From assembly GCA_948466735.1 (NCBI GenBank), contig CAOKBR010000009.1:1-33189 (forward strand): 33,189 bases of DNA, given 5' to 3'. The DNA comes from an uncultured Mycoplasmatota bacterium (GTDB taxonomy: Bacteria > Bacillota_I > Bacilli_A > RF39 > UBA660). Of this stretch, positions 1 to 8,276 are shown in pieces (the stretch's first letter is position 1; each line of letters opens with the position of its first letter). Under the pieces are notes generated by a model that worked only from the letters and a program-made list of their open reading frames with translations, made no database searches and was not told the DNA's origin. A program made the translations under genes and the position numbers.

Positions 1-213
1 TCCAAAAGTAAAGTCCCATCAAGAAAAAAACGGGAAGTTAAATAAATAATTTACACATCCTCTACTTTTCTTGTTAACTATATATTAACTAGGGGAGGGG
101 GAGCTTTTAAAGTAAACCCTATATCCGATAAGGACAAGAAGAATAAATCTTGTTCTTTTTGTTGTTTAAGTGAACTGAAAAATAAGAAAGGTACCATTAT
201 AATTGTAAGTGTT

Positions 214-2664
214 ATGCTTTTCTTAACGGGAATTATTTTGCTATATACATCACACGCTTTATTTACTGTACCTACAGTAGAAAAATCTGCGATTACCATC
301 AAAGCAGGAACCATGGATCCAACGATAAAAGTAGATGACGTTGTTACCAATAAATTAACAGTACCTGCGAAAGGAGAAAAAGTGTTTACTGTAACTTTTG
401 AAAATTTGAATCCTGTTACAGGAGAATTTCTATTTTATTATATAGAAAGTATTCCTAATGATGTATATATGGGATATCTAGAAAATGAAGGATTTGATGT
501 GCCAGCTTCTACCAATATTAAATTATCTCAAAGTGCTAAACAGACATATTCCATAAAAGTTAAGAATGATACTACTAAAAGTCAAACAATTACCTTAGGT
601 TCCTTAGGAGGATTAGAATTTACTACTTTGGAACTTCCTTCAAATACAAGGTTTATTTCACCGTATTGTTTTTCGTTTGATTATTCAACAGGAACAATTG
701 AGGATTATGCAAAAGATGAAATTTGTCCAAAGAATGTAATTATACCTGATAATATCAATAATGTAAATGTTGTTTCCATTGGAGAATATGCATTTCGTTC
801 TAATCAATTAACAAGCGTAACAATTCCAAATAGCGTAACTAATATTGAAAAAAGAGCATTTTTAAATAATCAATTAACCAGTGTAGAAATACCAAATAAT
901 GTAACAATGATTGGAGAATATGCATTTGGTAACAATAAATTAACAAGTGTAAAAATAGGAGATAGTGTAACGAGTATTGGAGATTATGCATTTACTAATA
1001 ATCAATTAACGAGTGTGGAAATACCAAATAGTGTAAAATACCTTAGTGGATTTGCTTCTAATCAATTAACCAATGTAGTGATACCAAATAATGTAATATC
1101 TATTGGATATAGTGCATTTTCTTATAATCAATTAACAAGTGTAACAATTCCTGATAGTGTAACAACAATTGGAGATTATGCATTTACTAATAATCAATTA
1201 ACGAGTGTGGAAATACCTAATAGTGTAATAAGTATTGAAAGAGGATCATTTACTAATAATCAATTAACAAGTATAGAAATACCTGATAGTGTTACTAGTA
1301 TTGGACAAAGTGCTTTTGAAAGTAATCAATTAGCAAGTGTAACAATACCAAATAAAATAACAACCATTAAAAATTCTGTATTTAAAAATAATCAATTAAC
1401 GAGTGTAGAAATACCAAATGGTGTAACAAGTATTGAAGGTTCTGCCTTTTTAAATAACAAATTGACAAATGTAATAATTCCAAATGGTGTAACAAGAATT
1501 GGCGATAAGGCTTTTAAGACAAATCAATTAGCAAGTGTAACAATACCAAATAGTGTGACAAATATTGAATATTCTGCTTTTGAAAGTAATCAACTAACTA
1601 GTATAAAAATACCAGATGGTGTGACATATATTGCAAGTTCTGTATTTCGCGATAATAATTTAACAAATGTAGCAATTCCAGATGGTGTGACAACAATTGG
1701 AGATAATGCATTTTCTTCTAATCAATTAACAGGTTTAATTATTCCAAATAACGTTACAAGTATTGGAGATTATGCATTTTATAGTAACAAATTAACAAAT
1801 GTAACTATTCCGAATAAGGTAACATCAATTGGAGAATACGCACTTTCTTTTAATCAATTAACGAGTGTGACAATTCCAAACACTATCAAAACAATTGAAA
1901 GGGGAACATTTTCTAATAATCAATTAGCAAGTGTAACAATACCAAATAGTGTAACAACGATTGAATCTTCTGCATTTGACTATAATAGATTAACGAGTGT
2001 AGAAATACCAAATAGTGTGACAACAATTGGATCTTCTGCATTTAGATTCAATCGATTAGAACAGGTAATAATTCCAAATAGTGTAACATCTATTGATTAT
2101 TCTACATTTGAATATAATGAATTAATAAGTGTGACAATTCCATATAGCGTAACATCGATTGGATCTTCTGCATTTCGTTCCAATAAGCTTACAAATATAA
2201 TAATACCAAATACTGTAAAAAGCATAGGAAAAAACGCATTTGAGAGAAATGAATTAACTAATGTAACAATTCCAAATAGCATAACTTATATAAATGAGTA
2301 TGCATTTGCAAAAAATAAATTAACAAAAGTAAATATTCCAAATAGTGTAACAATTATTGGAAAAGAAGCATTTTTTGATAATCAATTAACAAGTGTAGAA
2401 ATACCAGATAGTGTAACAAGTATTGGATTGTCCGCATTTGAAAACAATAAAATAACAAGTATAACGATAGGAAGGGGGGTAACAACAATAGAGAATTATG
2501 CATTATATAAGCACTCTTCTTCAAATTCAACTTTAGAAAAGATTATTAATAAAACAGGTCGAGAATTTGATTGGCAAGCGATTACTAGAGGTAGTAGTGC
2601 AGCAACTTTTGTAACAGGAGTTATTCCTCATGCTAATGGAGATATCACGGTTACTAGTGAATAG
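214..2664 (+). CDS. BspA-type leucine-rich-repeat surface protein, membrane-anchored at the N-terminus
   Basis: Large extracellular protein built mainly of LRR_5 (BspA-type) repeats, a family linked to adhesion and surface interactions. In order: an N-terminal hydrophobic segment, a beta-rich domain (about residues 25-145), roughly 27 repeats of 22 residues with the pattern IPxSVTxIGxxAFxxNQLTS, and a short non-repeat tail containing FVTGVIP. No LPXTG-type sorting signal is seen, so anchoring is probably by the N-terminal segment. The start is uncertain: ATG 214 falls inside the hydrophobic segment, while the frame stays open upstream to 46 and encodes a Lys- and Cys-rich stretch that looks like a cytoplasmic tail (NPISDKDKKNKSCSF, about 115-159). 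No ATG, GTG or TTG lies in that extension, although a purine run AGGGGAGGGGG sits at 91-101. The true start may be a rare codon, or the 5' end may carry a small indel. Confidence 0.85.
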   Translation: MLFLTGIILLYTSHALFTVPTVEKSAITIKAGTMDPTIKVDDVVTNKLTVPAKGEKVFTVTFENLNPVTGEFLFYYIESIPNDVYMGYLENEGFDVPASTNIKLSQSAKQTYSIKVKNDTTKSQTITLGSLGGLEFTTLELPSNTRFISPYCFSFDYSTGTIEDYAKDEICPKNVIIPDNINNVNVVSIGEYAFRSNQLTSVTIPNSVTNIEKRAFLNNQLTSVEIPNNVTMIGEYAFGNNKLTSVKIGDSVTSIGDYAFTNNQLTSVEIPNSVKYLSGFASNQLTNVVIPNNVISIGYSAFSYNQLTSVTIPDSVTTIGDYAFTNNQLTSVEIPNSVISIERGSFTNNQLTSIEIPDSVTSIGQSAFESNQLASVTIPNKITTIKNSVFKNNQLTSVEIPNGVTSIEGSAFLNNKLTNVIIPNGVTRIGDKAFKTNQLASVTIPNSVTNIEYSAFESNQLTSIKIPDGVTYIASSVFRDNNLTNVAIPDGVTTIGDNAFSSNQLTGLIIPNNVTSIGDYAFYSNKLTNVTIPNKVTSIGEYALSFNQLTSVTIPNTIKTIERGTFSNNQLASVTIPNSVTTIESSAFDYNRLTSVEIPNSVTTIGSSAFRFNRLEQVIIPNSVTSIDYSTFEYNELISVTIPYSVTSIGSSAFRSNKLTNIIIPNTVKSIGKNAFERNELTNVTIPNSITYINEYAFAKNKLTKVNIPNSVTIIGKEAFFDNQLTSVEIPDSVTSIGLSAFENNKITSITIGRGVTTIENYALYKHSSSNSTLEKIINKTGREFDWQAITRGSSAATFVTGVIPHANGDITVTSE
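736..2511 (+). repeat. About 27 tandem 66-bp leucine-rich repeats
   Basis: The coding sequence repeats every 66 bp (22 residues), with the motif AATCAATTAAC-AGTGT recurring near each unit boundary. Units are diverged at the nucleotide level but strict in length. One unit near 1018-1077 is two residues shorter (VEIPNSVKYLSGFASNQLTN) and lacks the GxxAF signature. Such arrays can gain or lose units by recombination. Confidence 0.85.
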
Positions 2665-2791
2665 ACTTACTTTCATAGATCCTTTTCAATTATTTTATCA
2701 TTTCTTCATAATTTATTGTCATTTTGACACCATTCGACAAGAAGTACCATCGATTTCTTCTATAATGAAAATAGAAAAAAGGAGAAAAAGG

Positions 2792-3661
2792 ATGGAAAAA
2801 AGAATAAATCAAATATTAGAAAATCATAAAGTTTTAACATTATATTCACACGATAGTCGAGCTTTCGATTGCTTTCATCATGGTAATGTTTTATTGGAAG
2901 GAGACATCTTATTTTCTAAATATAATCCAAAAGAGTTGAAAAATTTTATTATCAGTAGTAGAGAATTCATGATAGACTTAGGAATCGTTTTACATATCCC
3001 TAATGGAATACGATTAAAGTTTTATCCTAGAAATTATGAGAAAATCACTGAAATTTATGACTTATTTCGCCGCTTTATTGCAAGATATCAAGATGTTTTA
3101 GATTTTACTGCGGTAGTTAATTTAGGCTTTTTTACTAAAGAAATCACAAATTATAATAAAATTCATCAACGCTTAATGGCAACTTATATTAAAGAATCCC
3201 ATTTATTTAATGAGGATATGTTTTCTAAGTTTTATTTTGATTGGGAGTATCTTACTTATTTAAAACACCAAATGACTTTTTGTAGTGATGCCTTTGTTTT
3301 TAATTATTTAAAGGAAGACTATCTTTATATTAAACACATTAAACCAAACTTAAATCTAGTAGAATTTGATGTCCTATTAAAGGAGTGTTTTCAAAGTATT
3401 TTTTATGAGAAGTTTACGATTAAAGAACAACTTTCCTTTAAACATAGCGAGTTAAAAGAGGTTTTGTTGCTTAAGAGTTTTTTGGAACAATTCTTTGTGA
3501 TGGGGATTTCTAATAGAGAGTCTAAAATTATGAAAGAAGCAATGATAGAGCAGGGAAAAGTTTTACTAGATTTTCATAAAGGAAGGATTTCTGTTACGAA
3601 AATTAATGATCAAGCATTACCAAGAGTAGAGGAAGGACAATTTTTATTTTCAATTCAGTAG
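2792..3661 (+). CDS. Hypothetical protein of 289 aa upstream of dnaB
   Basis: I do not recognise this family. The chosen start is ATG 2792, which has GGAG at 2781-2784 eight bases upstream. The frame is open further upstream to 2630, but that would overlap the LRR gene and lacks a ribosome binding site. The protein begins MEKRINQILENHK, has no signal peptide or membrane segment, and is rich in aromatic and basic residues. The N-terminal third (HHGNVLLEGDILFSKYN, then GIRLKFYPRNYEKI) looks like a mixed beta/alpha domain and the rest appears helical. It lies 54 bp before dnaB in the same direction, so co-transcription and a link to replication are possible but unproven. Confidence 0.7.
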   Translation: MEKRINQILENHKVLTLYSHDSRAFDCFHHGNVLLEGDILFSKYNPKELKNFIISSREFMIDLGIVLHIPNGIRLKFYPRNYEKITEIYDLFRRFIARYQDVLDFTAVVNLGFFTKEITNYNKIHQRLMATYIKESHLFNEDMFSKFYFDWEYLTYLKHQMTFCSDAFVFNYLKEDYLYIKHIKPNLNLVEFDVLLKECFQSIFYEKFTIKEQLSFKHSELKEVLLLKSFLEQFFVMGISNRESKIMKEAMIEQGKVLLDFHKGRISVTKINDQALPRVEEGQFLFSIQ

Positions 3662-3715
3662 AAAATTCTAGTAAAAGATTTATTTTCGTTTTATAATGAT
3701 TATGGGTGAAGAAGT

Positions 3716-5017
3716 ATGATGATAGTATTGCCAGCAGATATTTATGTTGTTATCAATAAAAATATGATTGATGACTCGATGAAACAATTAATTAGTATTT
3801 TGTATCAACCGATTATTGGACATACTGCTGTTAGTCTATATTATACTTTATTAGATGATTTGGATAAAACCAAAAGTATGAGTGAGGATTTAACCCATCA
3901 TCATTTAATGGCTACGATGCAACTAGATTTAGATGAGATAGTAAGTGCTAGACGTAAACTAGAAGCTACAGGTTTAATGAAAACTTTTTATAAAAAAGAT
4001 CATGTCAATTATTATGTTTATCAATTATATGCCCCCATTAGCGCAGCAGAATTTTTAAATCATCCTATTTTAAATATTGTCTTATATAATAATCTTGGAA
4101 AAAAAGAATACGATAAAATTGTTGGCTTTTATAAACTTCCACGGGTAAATTTAAAGGAATTTAGTGATGTTACTGCCTATTTTGATGAAGTATTTACTTC
4201 TGTTCCTAAAGGATTAACGATAGAAAATGAAGATATTAAAAATAATCAAAGTACGAAATTGCTATTAAAAAAAGGAATAGATATTTCCTTACTCATTAGT
4301 GCGATTCCTAAAAATATGGTCAACGATAAGTGTTTTAGTGATGATGCAGTGAATTTAATTAATTCGCTATGTTTCACTTATAATATTGATGAATTATCTA
4401 TGCAAGGGTTAGTTCGTGATAGCTTAAATGAAAAAGGAATGATTGATGCTAAAGTATTGAGAAAAAGTTGTCGTGATTTTTATCAGTTTGAAAATAATGG
4501 AAAACTTCCTACTTTAGTTTATGCCACTCAACCAGAGTATTTAAAATCTCCTCATGGGGATCAATCGAAATGGGCAAAAATGGTAGAAACGTTTGAGTCT
4601 TTAACGCCATATGATTATTTAAAAAGTAAATATAAAGGAGGTAATCCTACAGCAAGAGATTTGAAATTAGTGGAAAGTCTTCTAGCGGATTTAAAGTTAC
4701 CTGCTGGGGTGGTTAATGTTTTAATTGCGTATGTGTTAAAGATTAATAATCAAAATTTAAGTCGAAGTTATGTTGAGGCTATTGCTGGGCAGTGGAAAAG
4801 GCTAAATATTGAAACTGTGGAAGATGCGATGCGAATTAGTGAAAAAGAACATAAGAAGATGAAAAAGCTAATTGAGAAGAAAACTACTTCAACAAAAGTT
4901 GTTAAAAAGGAAAAGGAAATTCTTCCTGATTGGTTTGATCAGCCAGTAGAGAAAGTAGCATCCACTAAGGAAGAAGAACAAGAGTTAACGGATTTGTTAA
5001 AAGAATTGACAAATTAA
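3716..5017 (+). CDS. dnaB: Replication initiation and membrane attachment protein DnaB (Bacilli type)
   Basis: This is the Bacillus-type DnaB, a helicase-loading co-factor acting with DnaD and DnaI at oriC and at restart sites; it is not the replicative helicase of E. coli. The 433-aa length is close to the family norm. The N-terminal winged-helix-like region (ISILYQPIIGHTAVSLYYTLL, described here only by its first residues and position 26-46) is characteristic. The C-terminal DnaB_2/DnaD-like domain (about residues 290-370) holds the DNA-binding YxxxIxxxW motif as YVEAIAGQW. A charged Lys/Glu tail follows. Two ATGs lie in tandem at 3716 and 3719, and either may be used. A TATAAT at 3692-3697 is a possible -10 with a weak -35. 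The usual partner dnaI does not follow. Confidence 0.88.
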   Translation: MMIVLPADIYVVINKNMIDDSMKQLISILYQPIIGHTAVSLYYTLLDDLDKTKSMSEDLTHHHLMATMQLDLDEIVSARRKLEATGLMKTFYKKDHVNYYVYQLYAPISAAEFLNHPILNIVLYNNLGKKEYDKIVGFYKLPRVNLKEFSDVTAYFDEVFTSVPKGLTIENEDIKNNQSTKLLLKKGIDISLLISAIPKNMVNDKCFSDDAVNLINSLCFTYNIDELSMQGLVRDSLNEKGMIDAKVLRKSCRDFYQFENNGKLPTLVYATQPEYLKSPHGDQSKWAKMVETFESLTPYDYLKSKYKGGNPTARDLKLVESLLADLKLPAGVVNVLIAYVLKINNQNLSRSYVEAIAGQWKRLNIETVEDAMRISEKEHKKMKKLIEKKTTSTKVVKKEKEILPDWFDQPVEKVASTKEEEQELTDLLKELTN

Positions 5018-5034
5018 TACTTATGTGATATAAT
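5006..5034 (+). promoter_or_regulatory. Consensus sigma-A promoter inside the dnaB 3' end
   Basis: TTGACA at 5006-5011 and TATAAT at 5029-5034 are separated by exactly 17 bp, with TG in the extended -10 position. The -35 lies within the last codons of dnaB. It should drive the 180-aa membrane protein at 5062 independently of dnaB. Confidence 0.85.
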
Positions 5035-5061
5035 AGGAGCCAATTACGGGGGTAATGGTGA

Positions 5062-5604
5062 ATGGAAGATAGCGTGAAAAAGGAAATTACAAGATTAAGT
5101 TGTTCCATTATTTTTACATTGATGTTTTTAGTTTTTTCAACGATAATTTGGTATGAAAGATGTCATATGGAAGGGTTAAAAAATTTAATCATTAAAGGTA
5201 GTGAACCAGTGATGATGGAATTATTAGATCAAGATATTTCGCAGATTAACGGGGAATATAAGGAAAAGTTAGTATTAAAAATTACGAATCCCAACTCCCA
5301 TAGTCAGGGGTATCAATTAAATTTTAAAAAGGAAGAAGAGCAAGGTGAAATTGCCTTATTGGCAAATGAGAAAAATCATATGTATCCAATTTACTATCGT
5401 GTCTTTACTAATGACAATGAAAATAAGGAGTACTTAAGTTTGCTAGAAGATGGAATGTTATTAATTCAAAAGTTAGATGGATATGAAACGATAGAACTTA
5501 CTGTTGAGATTAAAGTGGAAGATTATGTGAATGTAGTTAAAGACCATCAGCCATTAAAAGGAACGATTTCCTTATTGGCATGGGATAATGTACAACCTGT
5601 GTAA
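5062..5604 (+). CDS. Membrane-anchored extracytoplasmic protein, function unknown
   Basis: A 180-aa protein with a short cytoplasmic N-terminus (MEDSVKKEITRLSC), one membrane helix at about residues 15-33 and an external domain with alternating beta-like segments (EYKEKLVLKITNP, YETIELTVEIKVEDY). I do not recognise the family. The architecture resembles the N-terminal part of the LRR protein at the start of the window (anchor followed by a beta sandwich), but I see no clear sequence identity. ATG 5062 has GGGGG at 5048-5052 as a likely ribosome binding site. A consensus promoter immediately upstream suggests substantial expression. Confidence 0.75.
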   Translation: MEDSVKKEITRLSCSIIFTLMFLVFSTIIWYERCHMEGLKNLIIKGSEPVMMELLDQDISQINGEYKEKLVLKITNPNSHSQGYQLNFKKEEEQGEIALLANEKNHMYPIYYRVFTNDNENKEYLSLLEDGMLLIQKLDGYETIELTVEIKVEDYVNVVKDHQPLKGTISLLAWDNVQPV

Positions 5605-5618
5605 TTAGAAAAAAATAA

Positions 5619-5647
5619 TTGAAAGTTCTTTATAGGTGTGATAAAAT
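5619..5647 (+). promoter_or_regulatory. Sigma-A promoter for the HD-domain gene
   Basis: TTGAAA at 5619-5624 and TAAAAT at 5642-5647 with a 17-bp spacer and TG just before the -10. It lies 37 bp upstream of the preferred start of the HD gene and probably also supplies readthrough into tRNA-Arg. Confidence 0.7.
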
Positions 5648-5683
5648 AATTATTAGCGTATAAATAGTACTGAGGTGAAATTT

Positions 5684-6178
5684 ATGCAAATTGATATTAC
5701 ATCCAATAAGGAATTTTATCTTCTTGTGGAATCTATTATCAAAAATGAGCAATTTAATCAATTAAAAAAAGTTACCCATCATGGACTGAATCGTTATGAT
5801 CACTCGATAAGAGTAGCGTATTATTCATATTTATTAACAAAATTTTTTCATCTAAATTATGAGTCGGTGGCGAAAGCTGGACTACTTCACGATTTCTTTT
5901 TAGATGATTTTGATAATAAATATTTAAGTTTAGTGAAACATCCTTTATTAGCGGTAGAAAACGCTAAGAAGAATTTTTCTCTTACTAAGATGGAAGAAGA
6001 TATTATTATATCACACATGTTTCCAATAGCACCAATGGTTCCCAAGTATGCAGAAAGTTGGATTGTTGATATTGTAGATGATATAGTAAGCATTTTTGAA
6101 AAAGCTTATGCTGTACGTCATCAATTAAGTGCTGCTTGTAATTTTCTTCTTTTGATTATTTTAAACAGCATCAAATAG
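5684..6178 (+). CDS. HD-domain phosphohydrolase family protein
   Basis: A 164-aa protein with the metal-binding HD signature: His40 in NRYDHSIRVAYYSYL, His69-Asp70 in AGLLHDFF, the family HP motif in VKHPLLAVENAKK, and a C-terminal Asp in WIVDIVDDIVS. Members of this superfamily hydrolyse phosphomonoesters, phosphodiesters or nucleotides; the substrate cannot be deduced here. ATG 5684 is preferred because GAGGTGA (5672-5678) is spaced correctly for it; a GTG at 5675 lies inside that ribosome binding site. The gene ends 8 bp before tRNA-Arg. Confidence 0.82.
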   Translation: MQIDITSNKEFYLLVESIIKNEQFNQLKKVTHHGLNRYDHSIRVAYYSYLLTKFFHLNYESVAKAGLLHDFFLDDFDNKYLSLVKHPLLAVENAKKNFSLTKMEEDIIISHMFPIAPMVPKYAESWIVDIVDDIVSIFEKAYAVRHQLSAACNFLLLIILNSIK

Positions 6179-6186
6179 TAGTACTT

Positions 6187-6263
<77 letters not shown>

Positions 6264-6274
6264 GAAGAACATTT

Positions 6275-6318
6275 ATGTCTTGAAATTACAAGGGTTTCAA
6301 GGCATTTTTAATTTTTTA
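6275..6318 (+). terminator. Rho-independent terminator after tRNA-Arg
   Basis: An 11-bp stem with one G-T pair, ATGTCTTGAAA (6275-6285) against TTTCAAGGCAT (6295-6305), with a 9-nt loop, followed by TTTTTAATTTTTT. Confidence 0.85.
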
Positions 6319-6465
6319 TAAAGTGATACAACTTAACATTGACTAATATTTGTTACGGCATTTTTTATGGCACCTACTAAAGATAACTTAACCATCGGTA
6401 AAATAAGGGATAAAAAACTATCTTTAAAGTAGCTCCACTTTAAAAAAGTGCGAGAAAGGAAGAAA

Positions 6466-6752
6466 ATGAAAGAAGATTTAAAAGAATTGGAAGATTTGAG
6501 ATTCGTTTTTACCGATGAAATGAAAGAAACTTTATTCGATATGATGACTATTCAGAAGATGTTAGAGGCAGAAGAATTAGACAAAAAACAAAGAAAAGTT
6601 TAGAAAATGAAAAGCAAAGACTTTTAGAACATTTTAGAAAAGAACTTCAAGAAAAATCTAGTAGAAGTTTCAATGGTAAGAGCATTCCTAAACATGAAAA
6701 AAGAAGAAAGGAAATAAAAATTATATTTAGAATCTATTATTCTAAATTATAA
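6466..6752 (+). pseudogene. Small charged protein gene interrupted by a frameshift
   Basis: ATG 6466 has AAAGGAAG upstream and encodes 45 residues (MKEDLKELEDLRFVFTDEM...) before TAG 6601. A -1 shift near the A-rich run at 6583-6600 enters a frame open to 6752 with the same composition (LENEKQRLLEHFRKELQEKS...KRRKEIK). Together they would give a roughly 95-aa helical, highly charged protein. I do not recognise it. Simple mutation is the default explanation; slippage on the A run is possible. A hairpin TTTAAAGT (6423-6430)/ACTTTAAA (6437-6444) lies just upstream. 6753-6924 is AT-rich with no gene that I can see. Confidence 0.45.
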
Positions 6753-6924
6753 TTAGTCCTACCTTACAATTTTTATTACTCTATCATAAAATAAAATTAC
6801 TAATAATTTATCTTAGAGTAAATATCTAATTATAGTTATTTTAATATTTATACTTTTAATAATATTTCTTATAAATTTATTAAATAGTATATAAGTAATA
6901 GAGAAAATTAAGAAAGGATTCTCA

Positions 6925-7167
6925 ATGACACTAAAAGAATTTATGAAAAGAAGTGATGAGGCTAGAATGAAACATGATATTCTACTTCTAGCAGACCTTA
7001 TACAATTATATGAAGAAAAATATAAGAATAAAAAGGAAAAAGTGTCAATAGAATATATATTTAATGAACTTCATAATGATTTAATTTATACAGAGCAAGA
7101 AAAAGAGTTTATTATTTCAGAGGCACTCAAGCATAATAAAAGAAGTATTAGAGGTATTGCAAAATAA
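6925..7167 (+). CDS. Hypothetical 80-aa protein upstream of the restriction-modification operon
   Basis: A small, charged, probably all-helical protein (MTLKEFMKRSDEARMKHD...). ATG 6925 has AGAAAGGA nine bases upstream. It has no membrane segment and no recognisable helix-turn-helix of the XRE type, so I do not call it a restriction-modification controller (C) protein. The gene ends in its own strong terminator before the methyltransferase promoter, so it is a separate transcription unit. It could be cargo of the same island. Confidence 0.6.
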   Translation: MTLKEFMKRSDEARMKHDILLLADLIQLYEEKYKNKKEKVSIEYIFNELHNDLIYTEQEKEFIISEALKHNKRSIRGIAK

Positions 7168-7180
7168 TACTTCTTTTTTA
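7138..7180 (+). terminator. Terminator overlapping the 3' end of the 80-aa gene
   Basis: AAAAGAAGTATT (stem from about 7138 to 7149) pairs with AATACTTCTTTT (7166-7177) around a 16-nt loop that includes the last codons, and the T run continues to 7179. It isolates the downstream operon. Confidence 0.8.
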
Positions 7181-7210
7181 TATAAATCCATAGGGAAATC
7201 AAGAAAAATA

Positions 7211-7219
7211 TGTTATAAT
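7211..7219 (+). promoter_or_regulatory. Extended -10 promoter of the methyltransferase operon
   Basis: TGTTATAAT at 7211-7219 is a perfect TGnTATAAT extended -10. No good -35 is visible at the expected spacing. The leader is about 30 nt and carries AAGGAGG at 7242-7248, correctly spaced for ATG 7257. Confidence 0.7.
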
Positions 7220-7256
7220 ATCTTATATGATTAAACTATTCAAGGAGGTATACATC

Positions 7257-8276
7257 ATGAAGAAAAAAAGAACTTGTATTGAATTGTTTGCAGGTGCTGG
7301 TGGACTTGCATTAGGATTGGAAAAAGCAGGTTTTGAAGAAGTTGGATTAGTTGAATTTGATAAAACGGCATGTGAAACATTAAGAATAAATAGACCAAGG
7401 TGGAATGTAATAGAAGAAGATATTGTAGAAGTATCTAAAAGAGATTTGTTAAAAGAATTCAAGTTAAAGTCTAGAGAATTAGATTTATTATCCGGTGGTT
7501 ACCCATGTCAATCTTTTAGTTATGCTGGAAAAAAATTAGGACTTGAGGATGTAAGAGGAACAATGTTTTATTATTATGCAGAGTTTATTAAACAACTACA
7601 ACCAAAAATGTTTTTAGCAGAAAATGTTAAGGGGTTAACTACACATGATGGAGGAAAAACTATTCAAACAATGATTGATGTATTTGAAGAATTAGGATAT
7701 AAAGTTGAATGGAAAGTGTTAAATGCATGGGATTATGGTGTGGCAGAAAAAAGACAACGAGTCGTAATAATTGGAATTAGAAATGATTTAATAGATAAAG
7801 TTAAATTTGAATATCCACTTCCACATGAATATAAACCAGTTCTGAGAGATGTTCTTCAAAATGTTCCAGATTCTGTTGGAGCAAAATATCCAGAAAATAA
7901 AAGAAAAGTATTTGATTTAGTTCCACCTGGAGGATATTGGAGAGATTTACCAGATGATGTCGCCCGTGAGTATATGAAGTCATGCTATTTTATGGGTGGA
8001 GGAAGAACTGGTATTGCTAGAAGATTATCATGGGATGAACCATCATTGACTTTAACTTGTTCTCCTATGATGAAACAAACGGATAGATGTCATCCAGATG
8101 AAAGTAGACCATTTACAACAAGAGAATATGCAAGAATACAATCCTTCCCAGATGAGTGGAATTTCGCTGGTAAAATGGGAGATATTTATAAGCAAATTGG
8201 AAATGCAGTTCCAGTTAACTTAGCAAAATGTGTTGGAGAATCAATTATGAATGCATTGAATGGAGGTAATGTTTAG
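7257..8276 (+). CDS. DNA (cytosine-5) methyltransferase of a type II restriction-modification system
   Basis: Transfers a methyl group from S-adenosylmethionine to C5 of cytosine in the recognition site, protecting host DNA. The 339 aa contain the motifs in canonical order: I (ELFAGAGGLALGLEKAGF, residues 9-26), IV with catalytic Cys84 (GGYPCQSFSYAGKK), VI (ENVKG), VIII (KRQRVVIIG), the variable target-recognition region, IX (REYARIQSFPDEW) and X (YKQIGNAVPV). ATG 7257 is chosen over 7227 because AAGGAGG precedes it and the shorter product starts just before motif I. The stop TAG is immediately followed by the endonuclease ATG, so translation is probably coupled. By its partner, the target is likely GGNCC-like; that is inference. 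Confidence 0.95.
   Translation: MKKKRTCIELFAGAGGLALGLEKAGFEEVGLVEFDKTACETLRINRPRWNVIEEDIVEVSKRDLLKEFKLKSRELDLLSGGYPCQSFSYAGKKLGLEDVRGTMFYYYAEFIKQLQPKMFLAENVKGLTTHDGGKTIQTMIDVFEELGYKVEWKVLNAWDYGVAEKRQRVVIIGIRNDLIDKVKFEYPLPHEYKPVLRDVLQNVPDSVGAKYPENKRKVFDLVPPGGYWRDLPDDVAREYMKSCYFMGGGRTGIARRLSWDEPSLTLTCSPMMKQTDRCHPDESRPFTTREYARIQSFPDEWNFAGKMGDIYKQIGNAVPVNLAKCVGESIMNALNGGNV

Noticed and set aside
736-2511. CRISPR-like regular repetition
   Set aside because: The 66-bp period is in-frame protein repeat structure with diverged units and no alternating identical repeat and unique spacer. No CRISPR array was seen elsewhere in the window.
2724-2766. TTGACA and TATAAT before the 289-aa gene as a promoter
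   Set aside because: The spacing is 31 bp, far outside the usable range.
2630-2791. Longer N-terminus for the protein upstream of dnaB
   Set aside because: It would overlap the LRR gene and lacks a ribosome binding site; ATG 2792 has GGAG at the right distance.
6925-7167. Controller (C) protein of the restriction-modification system
   Set aside because: No helix-turn-helix is apparent, a strong terminator separates it from the methyltransferase, and no C-box-like repeats were seen at the operon promoter.
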